From: an uncultured Eubacteriales bacterium
GTDB taxonomy: Bacteria; Bacillota; Clostridia; Oscillospirales; Oscillospiraceae
Assembly (NCBI GenBank): GCA_900544975.1
Contig: UQXI01000017.1
Span: 1-54,968, forward strand
Length of the DNA stretch: 54,968 nucleotides
Direction of reading: 5' to 3'
Part shown: positions 23,662-31,109 of the stretch, piece after piece
Numbering within the stretch: position 1 is the stretch's first letter
How the letters are laid out: the number at the start of each line of letters is the position of its first letter
The notes under the pieces: generated by a model
The model's input: only the letters and a program-made list of their open reading frames with translations
Told to the model about the DNA's origin: nothing
Database searches by the model: none
Translations under genes and position numbers: made by a program

Positions 23662-24201
23662 TTAATAATTTTCCGCTTTCAGCTGGAAATAGCTCTTCGG
23701 ATGGTCGCAGACCGGGCATTTCTCCGGCGCTGCCTTGCCCACATGGACATGGCCGCAGTTGGCGCATTGCCAGATTTGGTCACCGTCCCGGGAGAACACC
23801 AGACCGCCTTCCACATTGGCCAGGAGTTTACGGTAGCGCTCCTCGTGCTCTTTCTCAATGGCGCCTACAGCCTCGAACAGGGAGGCAATCTGATGAAACC
23901 CCTCTTCTCTTGCCACCTTGGCAAATTCAGCATACATCTCGGTCCACTCGTAATTTTCACCGGCGGCAGCATCCTTCAAATTCTCCACTGTACCGGGTAC
24001 CCCACCGTTGTGGAGGAGCTTGAACCAGATCTTGGCGTGCTCCTTCTCGTTATCTGCCGTCTCTTGAAAAATTCTGGCAATCTGCTCAAAGCCATCCTTC
24101 TTTGCCTTTGAGGCATAATAAGTGTATTTATTCCTGGCTTGCGATTCACCTGCAAACGCAGTCAGCAGATTGGCCTCGGTTTTGCTTCCTTTGAAATCCA
24201 T
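23662..24201 (-). CDS. rbr: Rubrerythrin
   Basis: Peroxide-reducing di-iron protein of anaerobes (cytosol). The 179 residues hold the ferritin-like domain with its two E-x-x-H/E-type helices (AGESQARNKYTYYA, ETADNEKEHAKIWF, EFAKVAREEGF, AIEKEHEERYRKLL) and the C-terminal rubredoxin-like domain with two CxxC pairs (WQCANCGHVHVG and EKCPVCDHPKSYF). ATG 24201 follows AAGGAG at 11 nt; the TTG just before it is not needed. It is transcribed alone from its own promoter, whose -35 overlaps the end of hxlR. Expression is probably linked to oxidative stress, though no PerR box was identified. Confidence 0.95.
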   Translation of the reverse strand: MDFKGSKTEANLLTAFAGESQARNKYTYYASKAKKDGFEQIARIFQETADNEKEHAKIWFKLLHNGGVPGTVENLKDAAAGENYEWTEMYAEFAKVAREEGFHQIASLFEAVGAIEKEHEERYRKLLANVEGGLVFSRDGDQIWQCANCGHVHVGKAAPEKCPVCDHPKSYFQLKAENY

Positions 24202-24245
24202 CAAAAACAGCTCCTTAATATGTAAAGTTTGGCAAGCTCATGGCA

Positions 24246-24274
24246 ATGATAGCACAATCCGCGCCGTTTGTCAC
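24246..24274 (-). promoter_or_regulatory. Promoter of rubrerythrin
   Basis: Minus strand GTGACA (24269-24274), 17 nt, TATCAT (24246-24251). The -35 touches the hxlR stop codon. Confidence 0.6.
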
Positions 24275-24651
24275 TACACGTTTTTCTCACAGCAACACAT
24301 GGTACCCGTCATAGAGCAATTGGGTTCCAGATCCTGTTCCCGCAGGTACGCAGTCCCCCAGTCCCGCATGGCGTGGAGAATGGGCAGGAGACTCCTGCCG
24401 CGATCTGTAAGAGAATACTCCACCCGGGGCGGCACCACGGGAAATACCTCCCGGTGAATCACACCGTCCTCTTCCAGCTCCCGCAGCTGCTGGGTCAGCA
24501 TTTTGGGGGTGGCCCGGGTGATCAGCCGCTGCAGCTGACTGAATCGCTGGGGACCGCCAGCCAGATGCCACAGGATGAGGGTCTTATACTTGCCGCCAAT
24601 CAGATCCAAGGTTGTCTCCACGGGGCAATGGTAGTTTTGCAGCTTTTCCAT
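24274..24651 (-). CDS. HxlR-family transcriptional regulator
   Basis: A 125-residue winged-helix regulator of the HxlR/MarR-like type. The family pattern is clear: CPVETTLDLIGGKYKTLILWHLAGGPQRFSQLQRLI, TPKMLTQQLRELEEDGVIHREVFPVVPPRVEYSLTDRGRSL. Cys9 at the usual redox/electrophile-sensing position and a Cys cluster at the end (MCCCEKN) could sense metals or oxidants. It is divergent from copA and its promoter overlaps that of copA, so a role in copper or redox control of copA is possible but unproven. GGCGAGAG precedes the ATG. Confidence 0.9.
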   Translation of the reverse strand: MEKLQNYHCPVETTLDLIGGKYKTLILWHLAGGPQRFSQLQRLITRATPKMLTQQLRELEEDGVIHREVFPVVPPRVEYSLTDRGRSLLPILHAMRDWGTAYLREQDLEPNCSMTGTMCCCEKNV

Positions 24652-24701
24652 ACTCTCGCCTCACTATCATTTTGGGTACTACCACACCAAAAAGTGCGTT
24701 C

Positions 24702-24756
24702 TTTACAAAAGGAAAACCTTTGCTATAATGGTAGCATACCCCAGGGAAAAAGTCAA
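24702..24756. promoter_or_regulatory. Overlapping face-to-face promoters of copA and hxlR
   Basis: Plus strand: TTTACA (24702-24707), 16 nt, TATAAT (24724-24729), for copA. Minus strand: TTGACT (24751-24756), 17 nt, TACCAT (24728-24733), for hxlR. The two -10 elements share bases, so polymerase should occupy one at a time. ATACCCCAGGG (24736-24746) resembles half of a CsoR operator. Confidence 0.6.
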
Positions 24757-24845
24757 ATTTCAGAAATATTTTGATTGGATCTCTGTTTTTGCCCCATTTT
24801 GCAAATACTATTTCGAGCTACCATGCTGGAAATGGGAGGATGCCC

Positions 24846-27350
24846 ATGAATGTAAAATTTGACGTCACCGGTATGACTTGCGCCGCCTGCGCTGCCAGGG
24901 TGGAAAAAGCGGCTCGCAGCGTCCCCGGTGTGGAGCATGCAGAGGTGAATCTCCTGGCTAACACCCTGCGCGCAGAGCTGCCCAACCAAGAGGCGGCCCA
25001 GTCGATCATCGCCGCGGTGGAACAGGCCGGCTATCACGCCACGTTCCCAGACGCGAAACCAGCCCCCCAGGCGCAAACCCCCCAGGCGCAGGCATTGCAG
25101 GAAATGAAAAACCGGATTCTCTGGTCCGCCGTATTTCTGATCATCCTGATGTATTTCACCATGGGTCACATGGTGGGTCTGCCGTTGCCCCATGTGCTCC
25201 ATGGGCGGGAAAATGCCCTGACCTTTGCGCTGCTGCAATTCTTTCTCACACTGCCGGTGGTGATTCTGAACCGCAGCTACTATTCCCGGGGCTTCAAAGC
25301 CCTGTGGCGCCGGAGCCCCAATATGGATTCCCTCATTGCCGTAGGTTCTGGCGCTGCCCTTGTGTATGGCGTCGTCGCCCTCTTCCGCATGGCCTGGGCC
25401 ACAGGCAACGGCGTCTGGGATCTGGTAGAGCACTACCGGGAAAACCTCTACTTCGAATCTGCCGCGATGATTCTCACCCTCATTACCCTGGGAAAATACC
25501 TGGAGACGCGAGCCAAAGGAAAAACCGGAGACGCCATCCGCCAGCTCATGGATTTGGCTCCCGAAACTGCCACGGTCCTGCGCCAGGGAGAAGAAATAGA
25601 AATTCCCGCTGCCCAGGTCCAGGTGGGCGATACCATCCTGGTCCGAGCCGGCGGCCGGATCCCGGTAGACGGCACCGTGCTGGAGGGACGGGCCTCGGTG
25701 GACCAAAGCGCCCTCACCGGCGAGAGCGTTCCGGTCGAAAAAGGCCCTGGCGACACCGTGGCAGCTGCCACAGTGAGCACTGCCGGATTCCTCAAATTCC
25801 GGGCCGACAAGGTAGGCGAGGACACCACCCTCTCCCAGATCATCCGCTTGGTAGAGGAAGCCGGCGGTTCCAAAGCGCCCATTGCCCGCCTGGCGGACCG
25901 AATCGCCGGAGTATTTGTCCCTGTGGTCATGACCATTGCGCTGATTGCCGCCGCCGCTTGGCTTCTGGCCGGTCAAAGCCTGGAGTTTGCCCTCACCACA
26001 GGCATCTCCGTGCTGGTCATCTCTTGCCCCTGCGCTCTGGGTCTGGCCACACCGGTGGCCATTATGGTGGGTACCGGTCAGGGTGCGCGCCATGGTGTTC
26101 TGTTTAAATCTGCGGAAGCGCTGGAAACTCTGAGCCGGGCAGACACCATCGTTTTGGACAAAACCGGTACCCTGACCCAGGGGCAGCCCCAAGTCACCGA
26201 CATTTTGCCAGTAGAGGGCCCAGAAAAGTCCCTCCTGGCCCTGGCTGCCGCCCTGGAGCAGCAGTCGGAACATCCCTTTGCCGCCGCCATCCTGGTGCGT
26301 GCCAAAGAAGCGGGGATCTCCGTGGCTCCCGCTTCCGAGTTTCAGACCGTACCGGGCCGGGGGATATCCGGCGTCGTGAAAGGCCGTCCCTGTCTGGCTG
26401 GCAACCGGCAGATGATGGAGGAGGCCGGTATCGCTGTCCCAACCTATCCCCAGCTGGCCGCAGACGGAAAAACACCCCTTTATTTTGCAGTCGATGGCGT
26501 CTTCCTGGGCGTCATTGCCGCCGCTGATGTGCTGAAATCGGACTCCCCGGCAGCCGTTCAGCAATTGCACCAATTGGGGCTTGACGTCATCATGCTCACA
26601 GGCGATAATGAAGCCACCGCACAAGCCATTGCGGCCAAGGCCGGGATCCGTCATGTCATCTCCGATGTCTTGCCGACGGAAAAGGCGGGACAAATCCAGA
26701 CCCTTCAGGCCCAGGGGCATCGGGTGGTGATGGTCGGCGACGGCATCAACGACGCCCCGGCATTGGTGACAGCGGACGTTGGCATGGCCATTGGCGCAGG
26801 CACGGACATTGCCATTGAGTCGGCCGACGTGGTGCTCCTATCCGGCAGTCTTCAGGATGTGGCTGTGGCAGAGTCCCTCAGCCGGGCCACCCTCCGAAAC
26901 ATCCGGGAGAACCTCTTCTGGGCCTTCTTTTACAACGTTCTGGGCATCCCTGTGGCAGCCGGTGTGCTTTTCCCCGCATTTGGGATCCAGCTGAGCCCCA
27001 TGCTGGGAGCCGCCGCCATGAGCCTCAGTTCCGTTTTCGTAGTTTCCAACGCTTTGCGGCTCCGCTTTTTCAAGCCAAAAGGCAAAGTCCAAGTCTCCCC
27101 CGCCCCGGCAGAGTCCGAGGCATCCCATATTACAACACAGGAGGAAGTAACTATGACAACCGTGATTTGCGTAGAGGGTATGATGTGCGGCCATTGCAAG
27201 GCCCGCGTAGAAAAGGCCTGCCAGGCCGTGGCAGGCGTCCAGGAGGCCACAGCCGATTTGGAAGCCAAGCAAGTGACAGTCACTGGTAGCGCCGATCCCG
27301 CCGCTCTGCGGCAGGCCATCCGGGATGCTGGCTACGAAGTGGTGGAATAA
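24846..27350 (+). CDS. copA: Copper-exporting P1B-type ATPase CopA with a C-terminal CopZ-like domain
   Basis: Pumps Cu(I) out across the membrane. Order along 834 residues: N-terminal heavy-metal domain (Cys12/Cys15 in GMTCAACAARVEKA); membrane helices; actuator loop with TGES; Cys394-Pro-Cys396 metal motif (SCPCALGLATP); phosphorylation site Asp438 in DKTGT; SEHPFAAAI; GDGINDAPAL; last helices to about residue 745; a 25-residue linker; then a second metal-binding domain (Cys781/Cys784 in MMCGHCKARVEKA). ATG 24846 is chosen from GGGAGG upstream. A heavy-metal domain at the C-terminus is unusual, and it carries its own ribosome site (next entry). Confidence 0.93.
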   Translation: MNVKFDVTGMTCAACAARVEKAARSVPGVEHAEVNLLANTLRAELPNQEAAQSIIAAVEQAGYHATFPDAKPAPQAQTPQAQALQEMKNRILWSAVFLIILMYFTMGHMVGLPLPHVLHGRENALTFALLQFFLTLPVVILNRSYYSRGFKALWRRSPNMDSLIAVGSGAALVYGVVALFRMAWATGNGVWDLVEHYRENLYFESAAMILTLITLGKYLETRAKGKTGDAIRQLMDLAPETATVLRQGEEIEIPAAQVQVGDTILVRAGGRIPVDGTVLEGRASVDQSALTGESVPVEKGPGDTVAAATVSTAGFLKFRADKVGEDTTLSQIIRLVEEAGGSKAPIARLADRIAGVFVPVVMTIALIAAAAWLLAGQSLEFALTTGISVLVISCPCALGLATPVAIMVGTGQGARHGVLFKSAEALETLSRADTIVLDKTGTLTQGQPQVTDILPVEGPEKSLLALAAALEQQSEHPFAAAILVRAKEAGISVAPASEFQTVPGRGISGVVKGRPCLAGNRQMMEEAGIAVPTYPQLAADGKTPLYFAVDGVFLGVIAAADVLKSDSPAAVQQLHQLGLDVIMLTGDNEATAQAIAAKAGIRHVISDVLPTEKAGQIQTLQAQGHRVVMVGDGINDAPALVTADVGMAIGAGTDIAIESADVVLLSGSLQDVAVAESLSRATLRNIRENLFWAFFYNVLGIPVAAGVLFPAFGIQLSPMLGAAAMSLSSVFVVSNALRLRFFKPKGKVQVSPAPAESEASHITTQEEVTMTTVICVEGMMCGHCKARVEKACQAVAGVQEATADLEAKQVTVTGSADPAALRQAIRDAGYEVVE
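27153..27350 (+). CDS. Nested in-frame start: stand-alone CopZ-like copper chaperone
   Basis: Within copA, AGGAGG (27139-27144) lies 8 nt before ATG 27153, in the same reading frame. Initiation here would give a 65-residue protein, MTTVICVEGMMCGHC..., that matches a complete CopZ-type metallochaperone from its natural start to its natural end. No stop separates it from the ATPase, so both a fused and a free form could be made. This reads either as a copA-copZ fusion that kept the old ribosome site or as a deliberate two-product gene. Translation from the inner site is inferred. Confidence 0.6.
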   Translation: MTTVICVEGMMCGHCKARVEKACQAVAGVQEATADLEAKQVTVTGSADPAALRQAIRDAGYEVVE

Positions 27351-27352
27351 TC

Positions 27353-28270
27353 ATGACCGAGTTTCACCTTCCCTCTCACGGCAAGGGGCGCATCCACTGC
27401 GTGCAGTGGGCGCCCCAGGGCCGTCCCCGGGCAGTGGTACAGATTGTCCACGGCATCGCCGAATACGTGGCCCGGTACGACTCCTTCGCTCGCTTTCTGA
27501 ACCAGCAGGGCTATCTGGTGGTGGGTGAGGATCACATGGGCCATGGCGGCTCCCTGATCCCCGGAGATCCGCCGGGCTACTTCCATGGTGGCTGGAATGC
27601 CGCTGTGGATGATACTTTCTCCCTGCTTCAGAAGACCCGCCAGGAGCATCCCCAGCTTCCTTATGTGATTCTGGGTCACTCCATGGGCTCGTTTTTAACC
27701 CGGACTCTGCTGTACCGCCACCCGGACAGCGGCATCCGGGCTGCTGTCATTTGTGGCACCGCCTGGCAGCCTGAGGCCGCCCTGAGAGCCGGTCTGGCCA
27801 TGTGCCGCCACGTCTGCCAGAAAGACGGGGAAACCCAGGCCTGCGAGCCCCTGCGAAATGTGATTTTTGGCAGCTACAACCGGCGGATTCCAGATGCGCA
27901 GACACCTTTTGACTGGGTCTGCGGAGACAGGCAGGTTCTGAGTACCTATGGATCTGATCCCCTGTGCGGTTTCTCCGAGACCGCCGGTTTGGACCGGGAT
28001 ATGCTCACCGGCATTCAAATGAACCAGAAAAAAGAAAATCTGGCACGGATGGACAAAAAGCTACCGGTCCTTTTCGTCGCCGGAACCCAGGACCCAGTGG
28101 GTAACTATGGAAAAGGCGTCCGCAAAAGTGCCGAGGCCTTCCGGAAATCCGGGATGGAGGATGTCACGGTCATCTTATACGACAAAAGCCGCCACGAAAT
28201 CTTCAATGACGTGGAAAAGGAACAGGTTTTTCAGGACGTCGCCCAGTGGATTTCCAGCAAAATCTTGTGA
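27353..28270 (+). CDS. Alpha/beta hydrolase (monoacylglycerol-lipase-like)
   Basis: A 305-residue hydrolase of the Hydrolase_4 / lysophospholipase group. Visible are the oxyanion region VQIVHGIAEYVARYDSFARFL, EDHMGHGGS, the nucleophile Ser110 in LGHSMG, the acid in VAGTQDPVGN (about residue 250) and His281 in SRHEIFND. No signal peptide, so it is cytosolic. It starts 2 nt after the copA stop and is likely co-transcribed, although no functional link to copper is known. The substrate is probably a lipid ester. Confidence 0.88.
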   Translation: MTEFHLPSHGKGRIHCVQWAPQGRPRAVVQIVHGIAEYVARYDSFARFLNQQGYLVVGEDHMGHGGSLIPGDPPGYFHGGWNAAVDDTFSLLQKTRQEHPQLPYVILGHSMGSFLTRTLLYRHPDSGIRAAVICGTAWQPEAALRAGLAMCRHVCQKDGETQACEPLRNVIFGSYNRRIPDAQTPFDWVCGDRQVLSTYGSDPLCGFSETAGLDRDMLTGIQMNQKKENLARMDKKLPVLFVAGTQDPVGNYGKGVRKSAEAFRKSGMEDVTVILYDKSRHEIFNDVEKEQVFQDVAQWISSKIL

Positions 28271-28328
28271 AGTACCCTGTGAATTTCGAAAAAAGCCAGG
28301 TTTTTCACGAAAATCTTTCTGAAAAGTA

Positions 28329-28357
28329 TTGACAAAACAATTACAATTTGTTACAAT
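28329..28357 (+). promoter_or_regulatory. Strong promoter of the SLH-lysozyme gene
   Basis: TTGACA (28329-28334), 17-nt spacer, TACAAT (28352-28357). The heptamer TTACAAT appears twice (28341 and 28351) in and around the -10. Confidence 0.8.
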
Positions 28358-28399
28358 TCTGGCATGAATTCTCTCGATCCCCCACAAAGGAGAACTGCC

Positions 28400-29905
28400 A
28401 TGAAACGTATTTTGTCCATTTTTCTTCTGCTCGCAATTGCCATTTCCCTGTTTGCCGGTGTGCCTGCCCAGGCAGCCGGGCTTCCGATTACCTCCACAGA
28501 AGAGGATTCGATTGTCCCCTCTCCCTGGGACAATGCGCTGCCTGAGACGCCAGATGTCTCTTCCATCCCGGAGGAAACTCTTACATACACCGCTCAGGAA
28601 GTGGCAGGAACCTACAGCGCCAAAGCGGCTGATCTCCCATTTTCCGATGTTCATTCGAATGCTTGGTACTATGATGACGTGGTCTATGTCTATGAGGCCG
28701 GCATCATGCTTGGCGTATCCGATACGAAGTTTGCCCCCAATGCCTCCCTCACCCGGGCCGAGGTGGTGACGGTATTGTACCGCTTGGAGGGTTCTCCCTC
28801 TGTAGATGGTACTTCCAACTTCTGGGATGTACCCCAGGATGCGTATTTTGCGGATGCTGTGACCTGGGCTGCCCGGAATGGAATCGTCAAGGGGGTCACC
28901 ACCCAGGAGTTCTGCCCCCACAAAGCCATCACCCGGGAGCAGATTGCAGCAATTTTGTACCGCTATTACGCCGATTATCTTGGAAATACCCCTTCTTCTG
29001 CCTCTCTGAACGGATATACGGATCAAGACGCCGTTTCTGGCTTTGCCCGGGACGCCATGGCTTGGGCCGTTTGCTCCGGTCTGATTCGCGGCGTCAATGC
29101 CAGCAACGAAGCGCCCCGGCTGGATCCCAAAGCCACCTCCAACCGGGCCCAGGTCGCCACCCTCATGCACCGGCTGGACGTGATCCTGGATGGTGGGTCC
29201 CTCTGCCGCTCCAGCCAGCGAATCATTGATTTTATTAAAGCGAAGGAAGGCTTTTCTGCCACGCCGTACTGGGATTACTCCCAGTACACCATTGGCTACG
29301 GCACCTGCTGCGGCTACACCAAAGAGGAAGTACCCGCCTCCTATTGGAACGGCATTACCCGGGAAGAGGCGGAGGTCCTGCTCCGGAAGGCCATTGCCGC
29401 AGATTATGAGGCCTCGGTCAGCCGTTATGAATCCCGCTTGGGGCGGCGCTTCACCCAGGGCGAGTTTGATGCGCTGGTGAGCTTTACCTTCAACCTGGGC
29501 GCCGGTTGGATGTATGACAACTGCAGGCTCACCCGCTGGCTGGAAAATCCCGAAACCGATCTACAGCTGGTTTGGGCCATGGGCGTCTGGTGCCGGGCTG
29601 GGGACGTCCTTCCTGCCCTGTGTCAGCGCCGTGTCCAAGAGTCTCTTATTTTCCTATACGATGACTATACTGGCCAAGGCAGTCACCCCAATTACTGCTA
29701 CACAGTATATCGCGGAAACGGTGAGCTTTTGACCCCCCGGTATACCGATGATGTGGGCTTCTATGTGCTCGGGGAGACTTATGGTACCCTGCCCACCCCC
29801 TCCTCCTCCCGTGATTTCCTGGGCTGGTATACCAACCGCGGCGAAAAAATTACATCCTCCTCCACCGTCCATACGGATCAAACTTTGACCGCACGCTGGA
29901 ATTGA
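28400..29905 (+). CDS. SLH-anchored GH24-type lysozyme with C-terminal InlB B-repeat-like domain
   Basis: Secreted 501-residue protein. Signal peptide about 1-26 (AQA cleavage region); three SLH repeats about 75-265 (FSDVHSNAWYYDDVVYVYEAGIMLG, FWDVPQDAYFADAVTWAARNGIV, YTDQDAVSGFARDAMAWAVCSGLI); a phage-type lysozyme domain about 275-425 with catalytic Glu283 in FIKAKEGF and YTIGYGTCCGYT, NLGAGWMY; and a C-terminal DFLGWYTNRGEKITSSSTV module like InlB B-repeats. It should bind to and cleave peptidoglycan at the surface. AAGGAG precedes ATG 28400; upstream in-frame codons lack a ribosome site. Confidence 0.88.
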   Translation: MKRILSIFLLLAIAISLFAGVPAQAAGLPITSTEEDSIVPSPWDNALPETPDVSSIPEETLTYTAQEVAGTYSAKAADLPFSDVHSNAWYYDDVVYVYEAGIMLGVSDTKFAPNASLTRAEVVTVLYRLEGSPSVDGTSNFWDVPQDAYFADAVTWAARNGIVKGVTTQEFCPHKAITREQIAAILYRYYADYLGNTPSSASLNGYTDQDAVSGFARDAMAWAVCSGLIRGVNASNEAPRLDPKATSNRAQVATLMHRLDVILDGGSLCRSSQRIIDFIKAKEGFSATPYWDYSQYTIGYGTCCGYTKEEVPASYWNGITREEAEVLLRKAIAADYEASVSRYESRLGRRFTQGEFDALVSFTFNLGAGWMYDNCRLTRWLENPETDLQLVWAMGVWCRAGDVLPALCQRRVQESLIFLYDDYTGQGSHPNYCYTVYRGNGELLTPRYTDDVGFYVLGETYGTLPTPSSSRDFLGWYTNRGEKITSSSTVHTDQTLTARWN

Positions 29906-29932
29906 TCACCCATACTCCTAAATGAGGTTACT

Positions 29933-30673
29933 ATGCGGAACATCAAACTGATTGTAACCTACGACGGCAGCCGCTACCAAGGTTGGCAGCGGCTGCCTGG
30001 CGTAGCACATACCCTCCAAGGCAAGCTGGAAGGCGCCTTAAGCCGGATCCTAAACGAGCCGGTGGAAGTGACGGGCAGCGGGCGCACTGACGCTGGCGCC
30101 CACGCCATGGGGCAGTGCGTCAGCTTCCATTGCCAGAGCCTGCTCCCCTGCTCTGAGATTTTGTCCCAGCTTTGGATGCATCTGCCGGAGGACATGGGCG
30201 TATTATCCTGTGAGGAGGTTCCGCCCCGATTCCATGCCCGGTTAAACGCCACAGCCAAAACCTACGAATATCGGGTCTGGAACAGCTCGGCGCCCTGTGT
30301 CTTTCAGCGGAAATACTGCTACCGCCTGCCAGTTCCCCTGGAGCTTGACCAGATGCGGGAGGCGGCAGCCCTCCTGGTGGGGCAGCATGACTTCCGCTCC
30401 TTTTGCTTCAACAAAAAAATGAAAAAATCCACGGTCCGTACCATTTACAGCCTGGAACTGACCGCATCCGGTCCGGATTTGCGGTTTGTTGTCCGAGGCG
30501 ACGGTTTTTTGTACAACATGGTCCGGATCCTGGCGGGTACCCTTCTGGAAGTGGGCATGGGACGCCGGAAACCAGAGGAAATCCCCGGCATTCTGGAAGC
30601 TCGGAATCGGGAAGCAGCTGGCTACACGGTCCCGGCCCACGGCCTTTTCCTGATGGAGGTGGAATATCCATGA
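29933..30673 (+). CDS. truA: tRNA pseudouridine(38-40) synthase TruA
   Basis: Makes pseudouridine at positions 38-40 of the tRNA anticodon stem-loop. The 246-residue length is standard. The catalytic Asp53 sits in SGRTDAGAHAMGQ; other landmarks are TYDGSRYQGWQ near the start and GDGFLYNMVRILAGTLLEVGMG near the end. GAGGT lies before ATG 29933. It overlaps the following ArsC-like gene by 4 nt. Confidence 0.95.
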   Translation: MRNIKLIVTYDGSRYQGWQRLPGVAHTLQGKLEGALSRILNEPVEVTGSGRTDAGAHAMGQCVSFHCQSLLPCSEILSQLWMHLPEDMGVLSCEEVPPRFHARLNATAKTYEYRVWNSSAPCVFQRKYCYRLPVPLELDQMREAAALLVGQHDFRSFCFNKKMKKSTVRTIYSLELTASGPDLRFVVRGDGFLYNMVRILAGTLLEVGMGRRKPEEIPGILEARNREAAGYTVPAHGLFLMEVEYP

Positions 30674-31011
30674 ACATTCAAATTTTCGGAACGTCCAAAT
30701 GCTTTGACACCAAAAAGGCAGAGCGGTATTTCAAAGAGCGACGCATTCCCTTTCAGCGCATCGACTTAAGCCGTTTTGGTATGTCCGGTGGGGAATTTGA
30801 CTCTGTGGTCCGAGCTCTGGGCGGCATCGACAACCTGATCAACTGGGACAACCAATCGGAGGAGACCACCTTTCTCCGGTATACAGATGACCTCCGAACC
30901 AAAGAAGACCGGGTCTTCGAGAATCCCAAGCTGATGAAAACACCCGTCGTTCGCAACGGCCGTCAGGCCACCGCAGGTTACTGCCCAGAAATCTGGGCCG
31001 AATGGAAATAA
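30670..31011 (+). CDS. ArsC/Spx-family thioredoxin-fold protein
   Basis: A 113-residue protein of the ArsC/Spx fold: MNIQIFGTSKCFDTKKAERYFKERRIPFQRIDL, then GYCPEIWAEW at the end, and LMKTPVVRNGRQAT with the cis-Pro. A single N-terminal Cys11 (no CxxC) fits arsenate-reductase-like reductases rather than Spx, which has CxxC. It may be a redox enzyme of unknown substrate. GGAGGTGG lies 8 nt before ATG 30670; the start overlaps the truA stop (ATGA), so they are coupled. A terminator follows. Confidence 0.85.
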   Translation: MNIQIFGTSKCFDTKKAERYFKERRIPFQRIDLSRFGMSGGEFDSVVRALGGIDNLINWDNQSEETTFLRYTDDLRTKEDRVFENPKLMKTPVVRNGRQATAGYCPEIWAEWK

Positions 31012-31016
31012 CTACG

Positions 31017-31061
31017 AAAGAACAAGCCAATGGGTTCCCCCAGGCCGCTTGTTCTTTTTTT
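31017..31061 (+). terminator. Terminator of the truA operon
   Basis: AAAGAACAAGC pairs with GCTTGTTCTTT (31017-31027, 31047-31057), then a T-run to 31061. Confidence 0.85.
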
Positions 31062-31109
31062 GTGATCAATTTTATGACGGAAGCGTCCTTTGGGAAAGGG
31101 GAAACACAT

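Noticed and set aside
24753..26720. 655-codon frame antisense to copA
   Set aside because: Antisense shadow of the ATPase gene.
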